From positions 6,083,937-6,147,936 of the forward strand of contig NW_004955475.1 in NCBI RefSeq assembly GCF_000276665.1: DNA of 64,000 nucleotides, written 5' to 3'. The DNA comes from Chinchilla lanigera. Taxonomy: Eukaryota; Chordata; Mammalia; Rodentia; Chinchillidae. This document shows, one piece after another, positions 11,931-24,310 of the stretch. How positions within the stretch are numbered: position 1 is the first letter of the stretch; every line of letters starts with the position of its first letter. Both the position numbers and the translations under genes were made by a program. A model generated the notes under the pieces. That model had not been told where the DNA came from, made no database searches, and saw only the letters and a list, made by a program, of their open reading frames with translations.

Positions 11931-13591
11931 AAAAATGCATATCCAAGTTCACAGCAGCACAATTCACAATAGCTAAATTTTGGAAGTGGCCTATATGTCC
12001 ATCAGCAGATGAATGGATAAAGAAACTGTAGTATAGCTCATAGAACATATTTAAGTAAATGCAAAGGAAATGAAATTATCCCATATATGTTATTTGACCA
12101 TAATGCAATGAAAGTGGAAATCAGTGGCAAAAGAAACCACAAGAACTTCATAAACACATGGAAATTAAATAGCACCCTCCTGAACAACCAGTGGGTCACA
12201 GGTGACATTAAAGAAGAAATTAAACAATATCTACAGCTAAACAATAATGTCAATACCACATATTGGCACTTATGGGGCACAATGAAAGCAGTCCTACAAA
12301 AGAAATTTATAATGGTGAATGCCCATGTTAGGAAAACAGAGCAAGCTTAATAAACAACTTAATATTAAACATCAAGCTTGTAGAAAAAGAAGAGCAAGTC
12401 AAACAGAATGCTCATATGAGGGAGGAAGTGATGAAGATCAGAGCAGAAATTAATGTAGTGGAGGCTAAGAAAACAATACAAAGAATCAATGAATTGAAGA
12501 GTTTGTTGTTTGAAAGATTAAATAAAATGGACAAATCCATAGTGAACTTTATCAATAAAAGGAAAGAAAAGACTCAAATCCATAAAAGAATGAAAAGGGT
12601 GAAATTGAAACAGATCCTGTAGAAACCGAGAATATCACCTATGCTACTTTGAAAACTTTGTTCTCATAAGATAGAAAATGCAGAAAAAATGGACATATTC
12701 CTAGATACCTATGAATTACTAAAGCTGAAACAACAAAACATAAAAATTCAAAATAAATATCAGTCAATGAAATTGAAGATGTAATTAAAACCCTACCAAC
12801 AAAGAAAAGCTCAGGCTTGATGGATTCACTGCTGAATTCTACCAGAAATTTAGAGAAGAACTAATATGGCTATTTTTCAAATACTTTAATGAAATAGAAA
12901 GGGAAGCAATACTCCCAATTTCATTCTTGGAAGCAGACACTACCCTAATACCACAGCAAGAAAGAGACTTCTTTCTTGGGCCACTCTCCCTAACATAGAT
13001 TCAAAAGTCCTAGTTCAGATACTGGCAAACATAATACAGTAAACCATCAAGAAGATTATACAACACAACAAAGTAGATTGTGTAAATAATAAGATTCACC
13101 CAAATTTAAAATAAAAAACATACACAAATCAATAAATGTAATATGCCACATTAACAGAACCAAGAACAAAAACGCTGTGATCATTTTAATAAACAGAGAA
13201 GAAAACACTGGACAAAGTCCAACACTCATTCATGATAAAAAACTAAAGAAAATTGGAATAGAAGCTCTTTATTTCAATCTGATAAAAGCTATCTATGACA
13301 AATTAACAACCAACACCATACTAAATGAACAAAATCTGAAAACTATCACTCTAAAATCAGTAACAAGACAAGGAAGTCTACTGTCACTACTCTTAATATA
13401 ATTCTGGAAACATTAGCCAGAGAAATTAAATAAAAGTAATAAGGATAGGAAAGGAAGAAGTTAAATTATTATTTGTATATGACAGGATACTCTATATAGA
13501 AGACCTCCAAAACTTTCCACCAAAACGCTTTTAACTACATTCAGTGGCATAGCTGGATGCAAAGTCAACATTCAAAAATCAATAGCTTTCC

Positions 13592-13725
13592 AGGGGCTGG
13601 GGATTTAGCTCAGTGGCACAGCGCCTACCTGGCAAGTGCAAGATCGTGAGTTTGATACCCAGTAACAGAAGAAAAACAAAAAACAAACAAAAAAATTAAA
13701 AACAAAACAAAACAAAGCAAAAAAC
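13592..13725 (+). mobile_element. tRNA-derived ID-like SINE in an L1
   Basis: Begins GGGGCTGGGGATTTAGCTCAG and ends in a long A-rich tail. Flanking copies CAAAAATCAATAGC(T/C)TTCC (13573-13591 and 13726-13744) match at 18 of 19 positions, which proves insertion into the older L1. Confidence 0.95.
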
Positions 13726-14771
13726 CAAAAATCAATAGCCTTCCTATACATGAATAAGAAACACACTGAGAAAGAAATTGGGGAAACAACAACTTTTGCA
13801 ATAACATCCAAAAACAAGAAGCACCTAGGAATCAGTCTGACCAAAAAGTAAAAGATGAAACTGCTGTATTTTGAAAAAGGAGACTGAAGAGGATGTCACA
13901 AAATGGAAGATATCCCTTATTCTTGGGTAGGAAGACCCAATGTAGTGAAAATGACCATACTTTCAAAATTGTTAAACAGATTTAATACATTCCCAATCAA
14001 AATACCATTCACATACCTCACAGATCTAGAGAAAAAAATCCTAAAATTCATTTGGAATCAGAAGAGACCTAGAACAGTAAAGGTAATTACGTGCAACACA
14101 GGCAAGTCAGGAGGCATCACAGTCTCTGATTTGAAATTACACTACAAAGCTACTGTAAGTAAAAACAGGATGGCACTGGCAAATAAACAGACAAACAAAA
14201 CAGACCTGAGGATCAATGGAACAGGTTAGAAGATGCAGAAACAACTTGAGACACCTTCTTCTCTGGAAGAAAGCCTCTTTAATAGATGGTGCTGGAAAAA
14301 CTGGCTTTATACATGCCAAAGATTAAAACTAGACCCATATTTTTCACTGTATATATACACTAAAATAAAATCAAAATTAATGAAAGATCTAAATATTAAA
14401 ACAAAAACACTAAACACTAAAAACTCTAAATGGAACATAGAGAACTCTTGAAGATATTGATGCAGGCAAAAATTTTATGAACAAAATCCTAATTGCATAG
14501 CAACTATCACAAGAAATCAACTGGGATCTCATCCTAACTAAAAGCTTTTGCCCAGCAAGAGACACCAACAACAGAGTGAAGAGACAACAGAGTGTGGGAA
14601 AAAATTTTGCCAGCTATTCTTCAGACAAAGAGCTATTATCTAGAATACATAAAGAACTCAAAAAAAAAAAAGAAGTTCAAATTTGAAGATCCAATCCAAA
14701 AATGAACATCTGCAATAGATACTGCTCAGATGAAGAAGGAGAAATAAGAGTAGGCAGAGAGTTCATGAACA

Positions 14772-15366
14772 NNNNNNNNNNNNNNNNNNNNNNNNNNNNN
14801 NNNNNNNNNNNNNNNNNNNNNNNNNNNNNNNNNNNNNNNNNNNNNNNNNNNNNNNNNNNNNNNNNNNNNNNNNNNNNNNNNNNNNNNNNNNNNNNNNNNN
14901 NNNNNNNNNNNNNNNNNNNNNNNNNNNNNNNNNNNNNNNNNNNNNNNNNNNNNNNNNNNNNNNNNNNNNNNNNNNNNNNNNNNNNNNNNNNNNNNNNNNN
15001 NNNNNNNNNNNNNNNNNNNNNNNNNNNNNNNNNNNNNNNNNNNNNNNNNNNNNNNNNNNNNNNNNNNNNNNNNNNNNNNNNNNNNNNNNNNNNNNNNNNN
15101 NNNNNNNNNNNNNNNNNNNNNNNNNNNNNNNNNNNNNNNNNNNNNNNNNNNNNNNNNNNNNNNNNNNNNNNNNNNNNNNNNNNNNNNNNNNNNNNNNNNN
15201 NNNNNNNNNNNNNNNNNNNNNNNNNNNNNNNNNNNNNNNNNNNNNNNNNNNNNNNNNNNNNNNNNNNNNNNNNNNNNNNNNNNNNNNNNNNNNNNNNNNN
15301 NNNNNNNNNNNNNNNNNNNNNNNNNNNNNNNNNNNNNNNNNNNNNNNNNNNNNNNNNNNNNNNNNN
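14772..15366. other. Assembly gap, 595 N
   Basis: A run of undetermined bases inside an L1; reading frames that cross it are artefacts. Confidence 0.99.
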
Positions 15367-15995
15367 AGTCTCATTTAACCCAGCTATTCACCTTCTGGGT
15401 ATTTTTACAGAGGAATTGAAAACACCATACTACAGTGACATATGCACAGCCATGTTTATAGCAGCACAATTTGTAGTAGCTAATTCTTGGAAACAACTCA
15501 AATGCCCATCAACCAAGGAATAGATAAAAAAGATGTGGTATTTTTATACAATGGAGCTATAAAGAAAGATAAATTCTAGGCTTTTATAGGTAAATGGATG
15601 CAACTAGAGATGATATTCATAAGTGAAATAAATCAGACCCACATATGTAAACATCATATTGTGTCCTCAGTGAAAGAAACTGAAAAAGGAAATAAGATCA
15701 AAAAAGTACAATATATTTTGTGAAAGGGAAAGCTACTAGAATGAGTGTTTTATACATATATATATATATGTTAAGATAATTGCACTACAAATTTCTATTA
15801 ATGCATTGAAAGGAAAAATTAGTGCTTATATTGTTTGAGCAATCTTACATGCCTATATCTGGTAATCTGAGCAACTACTTGGAAGATAACAATATGCATT
15901 ATAGTAACTATTGTTAATTTACTATCACCTTATTTTCAAATTCTGTATTAGTTTTATTTATTTTAATTACTATTATTATTTTCCCTTTTAAAAAG

Positions 15996-17180
15996 AAATG
16001 GGAAATAAATGTTTGAAAAAATTTTCAACATCATTTGTCATTCAAAAAATACAAATTAAAACAACCTTAAGATTCTCATCCCAGGAAGAATGGCTATTAT
16101 CAAAAATCAACCAAAAACAAAGGCTGGCAGAGCTGGGGGGAAAAGGAACCCTTCACTGCTGGTGGCAGCATACACTGATGCAACCATTGTGGAAGTCAGG
16201 GTGGAGATTCCTGAACAAACCAGGACTAGAGGATCCATTCAACCCAGCTATACCCCTTCTTTGCTCCTTCCCAAAAGAAGTAAAAGCATCATTACCCAGT
16301 GATATATACACACTCATCTTTACGGTGGCACAGATTTTTTTTTTAAAAGAGAATAAACAAGAACAAAGCAGCAAGAGCAACAAAGGCAAAAACTAAACAA
16401 CACAAGAACAATAGAAGCAATACAAAATTTCAAAACAAGATGATAGGAAATTAACAACAGTTGTTATATTACATATTGCTACCTTCAATGAAGTTGCTCA
16501 GATTATCAGATGTAAGAATGCAAGATTGATCAAATAATGAAAGAAAATAAAAGTTATAAAAATTAGAAATGCTACAAAGTTTCTCTAAATAAGATGGTAG
16601 GAATTCAACAATGGTTGTTATATTGCATATTGTTGTCTTCAAATTACTGGCACAGTTTTTAATAGCTACATTTTGGAAACAACCCAAATGCCCATGCACC
16701 AGTGAATGTATACAGAAGATATGGGTTTTTTTATATACAATGGAGTACTACTCTGCCATAAAGAAACACAAGCTTGAGACATTACTAGCTAATTCTAGGT
16801 CCCTTGAGACCATACAGTTAAGTGAAATAAATCTGACACACACGTGTAAAAACCACATTGTTTCTCTGGTGTGAGAACCTGAAAGTGGAAGTAAGGACCA
16901 AACTATATAATAGATATTGTGAAATAGAAAGAAAATGCTCAAATGGGGAGGAGAACTAGGAAGGGGGAGGGTGAAAGACAGGATGGGAAAAAATGTGATG
17001 AGAAAGAAAAAAAATAGAAACAAATTTTTTGTAAATAAGGAGGGGAAAAGAGGTTGGTGGGAGAGTAGGGGAATGGAAAAAAACTAATCAAGTTATATCA
17101 TGCACAGGTACAAATTCCCTGTGATGAATGTGATCATGATATATACCTAAAATGTACCAATAAACTTAATAAAAATGTGT
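15996..17180 (+). mobile_element. L1 3' fragment with nested antisense L1 piece
   Basis: Begins in the ORF2 C-terminal region (frames at 15998-16396 and 16611-16874 share the typical 'TLHCWWQ' and 'TMEYYSAIKKH' phrases) and ends near 'aatgtaccaataaacttaat'. Interrupted at 16330-16646 by an inverted L1 3' end. Confidence 0.85.
16330..16646 (-). mobile_element. Nested antisense L1 3' end
   Basis: A poly(T) run followed by reverse-complemented L1 3' untranslated sequence, ending at a second copy of TGGCACAG. The host L1 resumes at once with 'ttttaatagctacattttgg'. Two copies of the 3' module lie inside (about 16439-16485 and 16594-16640). Confidence 0.8.
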
Positions 17181-18110
17181 GCTCAAAAGAAGGAACAACT
17201 GGGATGAAGGAAAAGAGAAAAAGAAAGAAGGAAGGGAAAATATATAAGTATATAGAAGGATAGCTGTGATAACTGTACAACTGATGTCTAATCGTCTGTT
17301 GAAAGGAACAGTTAATGCTTACTTTTTGACCAATTTTGCATAATTATATCTGGTAATCTGGACAACTAATTTGAAGACAACAATATGCAATAAAACAACC
17401 ATTGGTGAATTCCTACCATATTGTCTAGTGAAACTCTGTTTCGTTTCTAATGTTTTTCTTTTTTCATTTTTTTAAAGTCTCTATAATGGTTTGGTCAGTC
17501 TTCCATTCTTACATCTGGTAATCTGAGCAATTTCACTGAAGATGACAATATGTAATATAAGAACCATTGTTAATTCCTATTATTTTGTTTTGAAACCCTG
17601 TATCATTTTCATTGTTTTTGTTTTTGTCTATGTCATTGTTATTTTATTATTTTTTATTCTCTTTAAATTTAAAAAAATAAAATACACAATGGAGTACTAT
17701 TTTGCCATAAAGAATTATAAATTTGAGTTACTTTTAGGAAAAGTGGCTCACCTTGATACCTTAATTTTGAGTAAAATACATCAGACACACAAGCTTAAAT
17801 ATTGCCAAGTGAAAGGCAAAAAAACTACTCAAGAAGAAAGAACTGGGATGGGGAAGAAAAAAATATATATATACACAGGGTAACGAAGATAATTATACTA
17901 CTAATTTATATTAGTTAATTGAAAGAAACAATTAGTGTTTATATTCTTTGATCAGTTTTGCATGCCTATATCTTGTAATCTGAGCAAATACTTTTAAGAT
18001 AGAAATATACAATATAATAACCATTGTTAATTTCCTATTATACTGTTTTGAAATTCTATATCATTGTTTTTATTGTTTGTTTTTCCCTTTAAAATAAAAA
18101 AAATCCAGAA
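17181..18110 (+). mobile_element. Series of L1 3'-end modules
   Basis: Repeated blocks of the same L1 3' untranslated sequence lie near 17320-17460, 17500-17600 and 17940-18060. A further ORF2 tail ('ggagtactattttgcc', 17694) sits between the second and third. Each module has 'catctggtaatctgagca' or similar, then 'acaatatgcaat', then 'aaccattg'. Confidence 0.75.
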
Positions 18111-18345
18111 AAATACTGCCTGGTTTCTCATATATGAAAACCCCAAAATATCAATCAAGTGCAAAATAAAAAATACATGAAATAAGGAGATAGATCTTTT
18201 ACTAAAGGGAAGGCAACCAACAGATTGAGGAAAGGCACGCAGGGGAGGGAGGTGATAAGAGAATTAAGATGCATTATGCACATATACCAGCTCCCTACAA
18301 GCAATGTAATTATGTGCTGCAAATACACAATAATAAAGTAAAAAT
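18111..18345 (+). mobile_element. L1 3' tail fragment
   Basis: The stretch 'atgcattatgcacatatacc' through 'caatgtaattatgtgctgc' parallels the tail at 17095-17150. Divergent. Confidence 0.5.
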
Positions 18346-18390
18346 TGAAAAAATCTTTGAAGCTGAAAATAAGAGTATATAGCTTGATAG

Positions 18391-18439
18391 AATTCATATT
18401 ATATAATTTATATTACAGATTTATATTATAATATGAATT
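18391..18439. repeat. AT-rich perfect 13-bp inverted repeat
   Basis: AATTCATATTATA (18391-18403) and its reverse complement TATAATATGAATT (18427-18439) enclose a 23-bp AT-rich loop. Confidence 0.85.
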
Positions 18440-19159
18440 ATAAACATTATAATGTACAAAATAATAACATTTTACTCAGGAATACGCATATATATGACAA
18501 AATAGTAGAAGTACTAAAAATTAGAAAAGAGTACAGAAGAGTCATACTTTTCACCAGTTTCCTTTTGTGCCCCTTCATTCCCATTACATCCCTTCATAAA
18601 GGTCTTCAGAATATATCTGGCCAATGCAAGGCACATGTTAATAATGTGTCATACTTCTACAGTGAGGCAATTAAAAAGCAGTATTTCTCCTCCATCTCTT
18701 CAACTGTGCCATTGGTCTGTAATCTACAGTCTAGAAGGCAAAGTCACACAATGGAAAAATACCTGGGAGTAGTGACTTTCATTGTACTGACTGACTCACT
18801 TAGATTTGAGGGTTCATTTGTTGTTGTAGTATAGCCTAACAATAGGATGCATACAACTTCAGGATAGAGGTTGTGGCTGCACAGGTAGGGAGAAAATGGG
18901 ACTCTGAGATTCTAAAAGGAAATGCTAGTATACGTGTAGAATCTTTGTTCTTTAAAAATATTTAAAATAAATATACAAAATGTTAAGATTTATTATCTTT
19001 GTATCTTGAGTAATTAAGCACTTTAATTTTCTGTGCATTTTGAAATATTTGTCTTAAATATTTCATCACTTTAAGACATGATCAATAATTTATGAAGAAT
19101 AAGAGAAGATATGTGGTAGACATAAAATGACATAAAAGATTAGTGATGTAGGCATATAC
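18440..19159. other. Intron sequence, nothing recognised
   Basis: A 133-codon open frame (18433-18834) has no recognised motif, follows an AT-rich tract and is most likely chance. Confidence 0.4.
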
Positions 19160-20060
19160 TGGACTTGGGATCTGAGTGCTAGCATGATGAAAGAGCTGTG
19201 AAGTATTTATCTGCGGCTGACAATGTCCAGAACACTTTACAGAGGCATGTATATTGTGGGAATACACTATTTCTCCCCTCTGGGAGCCGAAAGAGTATAT
19301 GATGTGGATAGTTAGAATACTTTGTCTAGGTTATTAGTGGTCACGGTGACAGAGGCATCAAAGAGGTAAAATAAATGATGTAGAAAAGTTTGTCTAGGTA
19401 GATTGGGTTCATCTGGTCATAGTATAATTTTACAGTGTACCAGAATGTGGGAAGCTGTACCTATCTGACAATACTGTAATCACTCTAATTACTACTCATC
19501 TCTGCTTATAACATTTTTTCAGATAAAATATAGCTAAGTATATGTCAGGCTGTTATTAATAATTATTTTCTTACTCTAAATTATGGAAAAAAGGATTGAA
19601 TACAAATGGTATAGATGAGAGATCTAGCTGGCTCTTGTTTCAACTTTGGTATCAACTCAGTGACACTCTGACAAGTATCTTCCACCCAAACAGGCTTTTA
19701 GGGGATTAGAGGTCCCAACACTTGTGGAGATTTGTTATTTGTTTGTTTTATGTTTGTGGATTTTTGAGACAGGGTCTCAATATGTAACCCAGGCTGGTCT
19801 TGATCTCACAATGTAGCCCATGTTGACCTCAAACTCATGGCAATCCTCCTACCTCAGCCTCACCAGTTTTTTGCAGGTGTTTACCATCATGTCTGGCCAC
19901 CTGTGGACGTTTTAATGGTGTGTAAAGGTTCTTCCAGTTTTGACAGCCTAAACTCAATAGGAGAAAGGCCTGATACCTGTCATAGATTTTTTGTTGGTTA
20001 GTGGGTACAGGTTTTCTCTTTGGGGATTCGAAAAAGTATTGGAAATAGAAAATGGTGATG
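19160..20060. repeat. Degenerate duplicate of exon-3 flanks (copy A)
   Basis: Aligns by eye, in direct orientation and at roughly 80% identity, to 20860-22255. Shared phrases include 'agcatgatgaaa.agctgt', 'taattttacagtgta.cag' and 'tggaaatagaaaatggtgat'. Compared with copy B it lacks about 740 bp, including the 21075-21253 exon, and has gained a B1 insertion. Confidence 0.8.
19737..19905 (-). mobile_element. B1 SINE
   Basis: Contains 'gagacagggtctcaatatg', 'cccaggctggtcttgatc' and 'cctcctacctcagcctc', the reverse complement of a 7SL-derived B1 with internal duplication. Flanking 'acttgtggagattt' and 'acctgtggacgttt' form an imperfect target duplication. Confidence 0.9.
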
Positions 20061-20299
20061 CATTATAAATGATGACTAATGTTAAAATGGCGACTAATGT
20101 TAATGCATTATACAACTTTGTTCAGCTTTTTATGACTCTTAAGACCTAGGAATTTCTATACACCTTGTAAAACAAGACAATAACAATAATTCATTTATAA
20201 GTGTCCAAATATTATAATTTCTTCTTTTTAATATTATTTCATGAGATCTAGACAACAATCCCATAGTGCTTTAAGAAAAATGATTTATCATGAGCTACA

Positions 20300-20400
20300 T
20301 GTTTTCACATTAAGAAAATGAAGTTCAGTGTATTTGAAGGACTTGTAGAGGGTAATATAGAGATTACATTTAAAACCAGAATTCAACTCTGACTCCCTTG
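20300..20400 (-). mobile_element. MIR element
   Basis: 'gaaaatgaagttcagtg' to 'aaaaccagaattcaactctg' corresponds to a reverse-complement MIR core, close to the donor of the 20514 exon. Confidence 0.5.
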
Positions 20401-20513
20401 CAGAATGAAGTTCATTGGAGTACTCATCCCCTCTCCATGTAGTCTTTCTTATCCTGCCTTGCTATCACATGAAGGGGTAAGGAAGAAGGGAGAGAATAGA
20501 AGTAGATACACAC

Positions 20514-20599
20514 ACTGAACCTCAGAAGTGGGGGTCTGTTTCGTGCATGGTATACATTCTTGGTCTTGCAGGCCTCCAATACGCGTCTTTCGGTAGAAC
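20514..20599 (-). CDS. EDA2R: EDA2R coding exon 3 (end of cysteine-rich region)
   Basis: The exon is 86 nt, with acceptor CCACAG and donor GTGTGT. It completes Arg89 and encodes FYRKTRIGGLQDQECIPC through TSEVQ and the first base of Cys118. Cys104, Cys107 and Cys118 close the last partial TNFR repeat. The donor is weak by consensus (T|GTGTGTATC), but it is the only position that restores the phase needed by the next exon. The intron to the preceding exon is only 475 bp. Confidence 0.95.
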
Positions 20600-20859
20600 C
20601 TGTGGTTAGAGCAATAAGGAATGGTACAATGATGAAACAAGCAATGCACTTAGATCAGTCCTTCCTAAGACCATAATTAACCTGAGCCTACTTCTGAAAA
20701 GGTCCCTACCTTCATGTTTGATTCTAACTCAGACATTCTCTTTGCTCATTTACCACACATTATAGGCAAAAAGGTCGCTAATTCTATAAGACTTGGGACA
20801 GGTGCTTTGATCCCAAGTGTTTCATAATTTCTTTTATTCCTACAATGAGATTTACTTTA

Positions 20860-22255
20860 AAACTTGGGCATGGGCTCTGACTGCCAGCATGATGAAAAAG
20901 CTGTTAAGTATCTATCTGTGGCTGACAATGTTGTAGACACTTTATAGAGGGATCTTGGGAGCCCAAATATATATATAATAGTTTGACTAGGCTATGAGAT
21001 GTAAGGATGATAGAGGCATCAATGAGCTAAACTAAAATGGCATAGAAAAGTTTGGTTTAATATAATGGACTGACCTGGGAAGACAGTCCCCACAGATAGC
21101 ATTAGAGGTAGCTGTGCAGTTGGCCATCTGGACACGATTGATGACAGCACACGTGATGCAACTCTGACATCTGTGATGGCCCCAGTTGTCTTTGTACCTC
21201 CGGGGAGGGCAGGCTGTGCAGTATGCATCTCGACCTTCTCCATAACCACAATCCTGCGGAGAGATGGGAGTCACTAATGTTGCTCTACAGAAGCTTGTAG
21301 AGAGGATCACCTATGGGACAACTGATCATAGAATAGAGTAGTATTTTTCAAACCCCAAGAGGCAACCCTATTATTAGATCATAAAATCAATTCACTAGGG
21401 TTGCAGCCAGAATTGAAAATTGAAATGGAACAGAATAAAATAATGCTATCAAGTATTATAGCGCATAACATGAGGTCAAGCTAAGTATTTATAACAGTCA
21501 CCATAGGTTAAGTTATACGAAGGCAAAAAGCAAACCCCAAATCTCTATATCTTAAAAGAACAAAGAAAGATATTTTCTCATACCATTTGCTGGGGATTTT
21601 CCAAGCTCTATTATGTATTATCTTTATTGGGTCTGTACATACAGAGGTTTCATCTTTGTGCTTTCGTGATAGGAGCAGCAAGGTAAAGAGAGCATTGTGA
21701 GCTCAACACACTGGCTCTTAAAATCTTCCCAACCCCAAATGGCCCATTTCAGTTTGCTCATGTCATAGGCCACCGTGATCATTCTTAACTACAAACGGTA
21801 TAAAAAGTGTAATTTTACAGTGTATCAGAAGGTGGGGAGCAGTACATGTCTGACAAATCACTATAATTACTACTCACCTCTGTTTTATAACATTTTTATA
21901 GATAAAAATAAAACATAGCTAAGTATGTGTGTCAAGTTGTGATTAAAATTATTTTTTACTTTAAGTCATGGTAAAAAAAATGGGTAAATGTCAATGTTAT
22001 TGATGAGATATAAATGATCTAGCTTGCTCTTGTTTCAACTCTGATATCAGCTCAAGTGACACTCTGACAAGGACCTTCCATCCATATAGGCTTTCAGGAC
22101 ATTAGAGGTCCCAAAACCTGTGAAGATTTTACTAGATGGTCTGTAAAACTTCGTCCAGTTCTTGACAGTCTAAGCTCATAGTTTTTTGTTGCTTAGTACA
22201 TAGAGATTTTTCTCTTTGTGGACATGAAGATGTCTTGGAAATAGAAAATGGTGAT
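20860..22255. repeat. Copy B of the intronic duplication, carrying the exon
   Basis: The partner of 19160-20060. Left arm about 20860-21050, right arm about 21797-22255; the EDA2R exon at 21075-21253 lies in the unmatched middle. Confidence 0.8.
21075..21253 (-). CDS. EDA2R: EDA2R coding exon 2 (cysteine-rich domains 1-2)
   Basis: The exon is 179 nt, flanked by CCGCAG on the acceptor side and GTCAGT on the donor side. It encodes residues 30-88 and two bases of codon 89. The peptide runs from DCGYGEG through YCTACPPRRY, CQSCITC and SNAICGDCLP. Cysteines at 31, 41, 44, 58, 61, 64, 75, 83 and 86 have the spacing of TNFR repeats. An N-glycosylation sequon (NCT) lies at 74-76. Met72-Ala73 and Asp51-Asn52 look like lineage substitutions compared with the human protein as I remember it. 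The flanks of this exon have a degenerate, exonless copy at 19160-20060. Confidence 0.96.
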
Positions 22256-23600
22256 ACTTGTATAACACTGTTCATGTGATTAATGACAATGCATTAAATA
22301 CTTAAAAAGGTTAAATAGCACATTTTATCTTATTATTTTACTACAATGAAAAATGAATAATGTAATATACACAATGCTTTAAATAGGTGAACTATATGGT
22401 ACATAATCTGCTCTTCAATGAAGCTGTTTGGTAAATGGCAGAGCCTCCATAAGCATGAGTTGCTCAATGACAGAGAAATCCTTCCATTCCCCAATGCTTA
22501 TTGGACTGAGTCAGAAATATACTCACATAATCTGTTATGTTGTAAAATTTGAGTATTTATTTGCTATATCAGTTGGCATTACCTTAACTAATATAATATC
22601 TAAGTTGCACTTTCCCAGGGCTGTAAAAAATGAGCACCAGCCAGCCTCTAAACACTGCTGCCCTCCTGTGCCTTTATCTGCTCACTTTCGTCTTACAGCC
22701 CCATTCACAATGATCCTGTCTCTGTTGCATTCCTGGAGCATTTGACATAGACTGTCATCATTTTACTGATAGACTTCTTGAGAAAGAAAGAAAAAAAGGC
22801 TTCTTGAAGCCTCTGCTAACTTATATGAACTATGAGAATGGTTATAGCTTCTATTTCTGCTTTACAAAGTGGGCTCAGGAGTAAAGTAATAGGAAATATA
22901 GTGTACTGATGAAAAGCCCTGATCTAGTGTCCACAGGATCTAGTTTAATTCCTACCTTTTCCACTAACCAGCAATGTGACTTCAGGCAAGGCAGTAGGCC
23001 TGAATTTTCTTGTGAATCAAATAGAAAATGTTAACTAACTCTTCTGTTTGTTAAGATCACATGATCTGACCAAATAAACAAAGAAAACATCTCAAAAGGG
23101 AAGAGTTGCACTTTTAATATTTGCATTAAATGACTGAACAGCTATGCGAAAAATAATACATTTTGACCCATTCTTCACACAGTAAAAGAAGAATAAATTT
23201 TAAGTACAATAGATATGTAAGTATATAAAAATTAAAATTCAATTATTAAAACAAGTATAGGTGAATTTCTCATTAATCTGGAATGCAGAAATCTGCCTAA
23301 CTATAACTTAAAAGTCCAGAATCTATAAGGGAAAGATAAATAATTCTAATTACATAAAAATGTAAGGAAACGTTCATATGACAAAAGATTTATCAAAAAA
23401 GACAGGAGAAAACAAAGAATATATATGTATCTTACATCACAAGCTTAAGATTTATATCCCTAAAACTTATAAACATTACAGAAAAACCAACTCTTTAGAA
23501 GGTAAACATAGAATTCATGGAAAAACATAAATGGTTCTTAAGCAGTTGAATGATAATTGACTTTGCTCAGAATAAGGGAAATGAAAAGAAAAAATTAATA
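22256..23600. other. Intron sequence with a probable MIR
   Basis: A MIR in plus orientation is likely at 22910-23040 ('tccactaaccagcaatgtga', 'cttcaggcaaggcag'). The remainder is AT-rich and unassigned. Confidence 0.45.
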
Positions 23601-24058
23601 AAGTACCATTGTTTGCTCATCAGACTGACCAAACTGCAGAAATCTAATGACATGCTATGTTGATTAGGTTTCAGAGAAACAGGAATACTGATGCACTGTT
23701 GATAGCTGTACAAAATGCCACAATCCCATATAGAAACAATTTAACAAAATTATGCAATTACTCTTTGACCCAAAAATCTTATATTTAGAAATTTATCCCA
23801 TAGATGCAATGTCAAAACTACCAAAAAATTGCATGCATGTGGCTATTCAATGCAACACCATTTATAATAGGAAAAGCCTGGAAGTAACCCAGTGTCAGTC
23901 AATAAAGTACATAACATGCATAAGGAAGTGTTTTCATTGTAAAAAGGAATGAGGAGTATCTATGAATAATACAATGTGTAGAATTTCTAGATATATTGTC
24001 AAGTGAAAAAAAAATAAAGTGTTCTAACTGTTATCCAAAAATCAGGGATTTGGCCCAG

Positions 24059-24105
<47 letters not shown>

Positions 24106-24310
24106 TCTGCTTATATTACAAAAACAAACACTAGAAGGCTATATCATCAAACTAAAATGTAAAACAAACAAAGAAAAAAAACAGAACAAAGAGGAGGGGA
24201 ATTACCTGAAAAGGGAAGAAAGAAAAACGTTGAATGGGATAAGAATATAAATGAGAGTTTTGTGAATATGCACTTTGATGTATTTTATAGATTTGAATTG
24301 GGGATCATAT
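23600..24310 (+). mobile_element. Old L1M 3' fragment
   Basis: 'actgatgcactgttgatag', 'acaatttaacaaaattatgc' and 'caacaccatttataatagg' match the typical end of L1M ORF2. Contains a (CA)n tract. Confidence 0.65.
24061..24100. repeat. (AC)n microsatellite
   Basis: Twenty tandem AC units. Confidence 0.97.

Larger units (their letters stand above)
11931..15995 (+). mobile_element. Degenerate L1 (ORF2 to 3' end), interrupted
   Basis: A short ORF2 3'-end fragment (11931-12058) is followed by a longer L1 copy. Fragments of ORF2 are recognisable at 12087-12350, 12416-12622, 13177-13401, 13903-14229 and 14233-14451, in different frames and with stops, so there is no function. The copy carries a SINE (13592) and the assembly gap (14772-15366); the 3' untranslated module is near 15830-15960. 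Confidence 0.85.

Noticed and set aside
14702..15523. 273-codon frame across the N block
   Set aside because: It exists only because undetermined bases give no stop codons; the real flanks are L1.
18433..18834. 133-codon open frame as a gene
   Set aside because: No motif, poor context and no splice or promoter evidence; likely chance in intron sequence.
24061..24100. CRISPR-like regular repeats
   Set aside because: Simple dinucleotide microsatellite in mammalian DNA.
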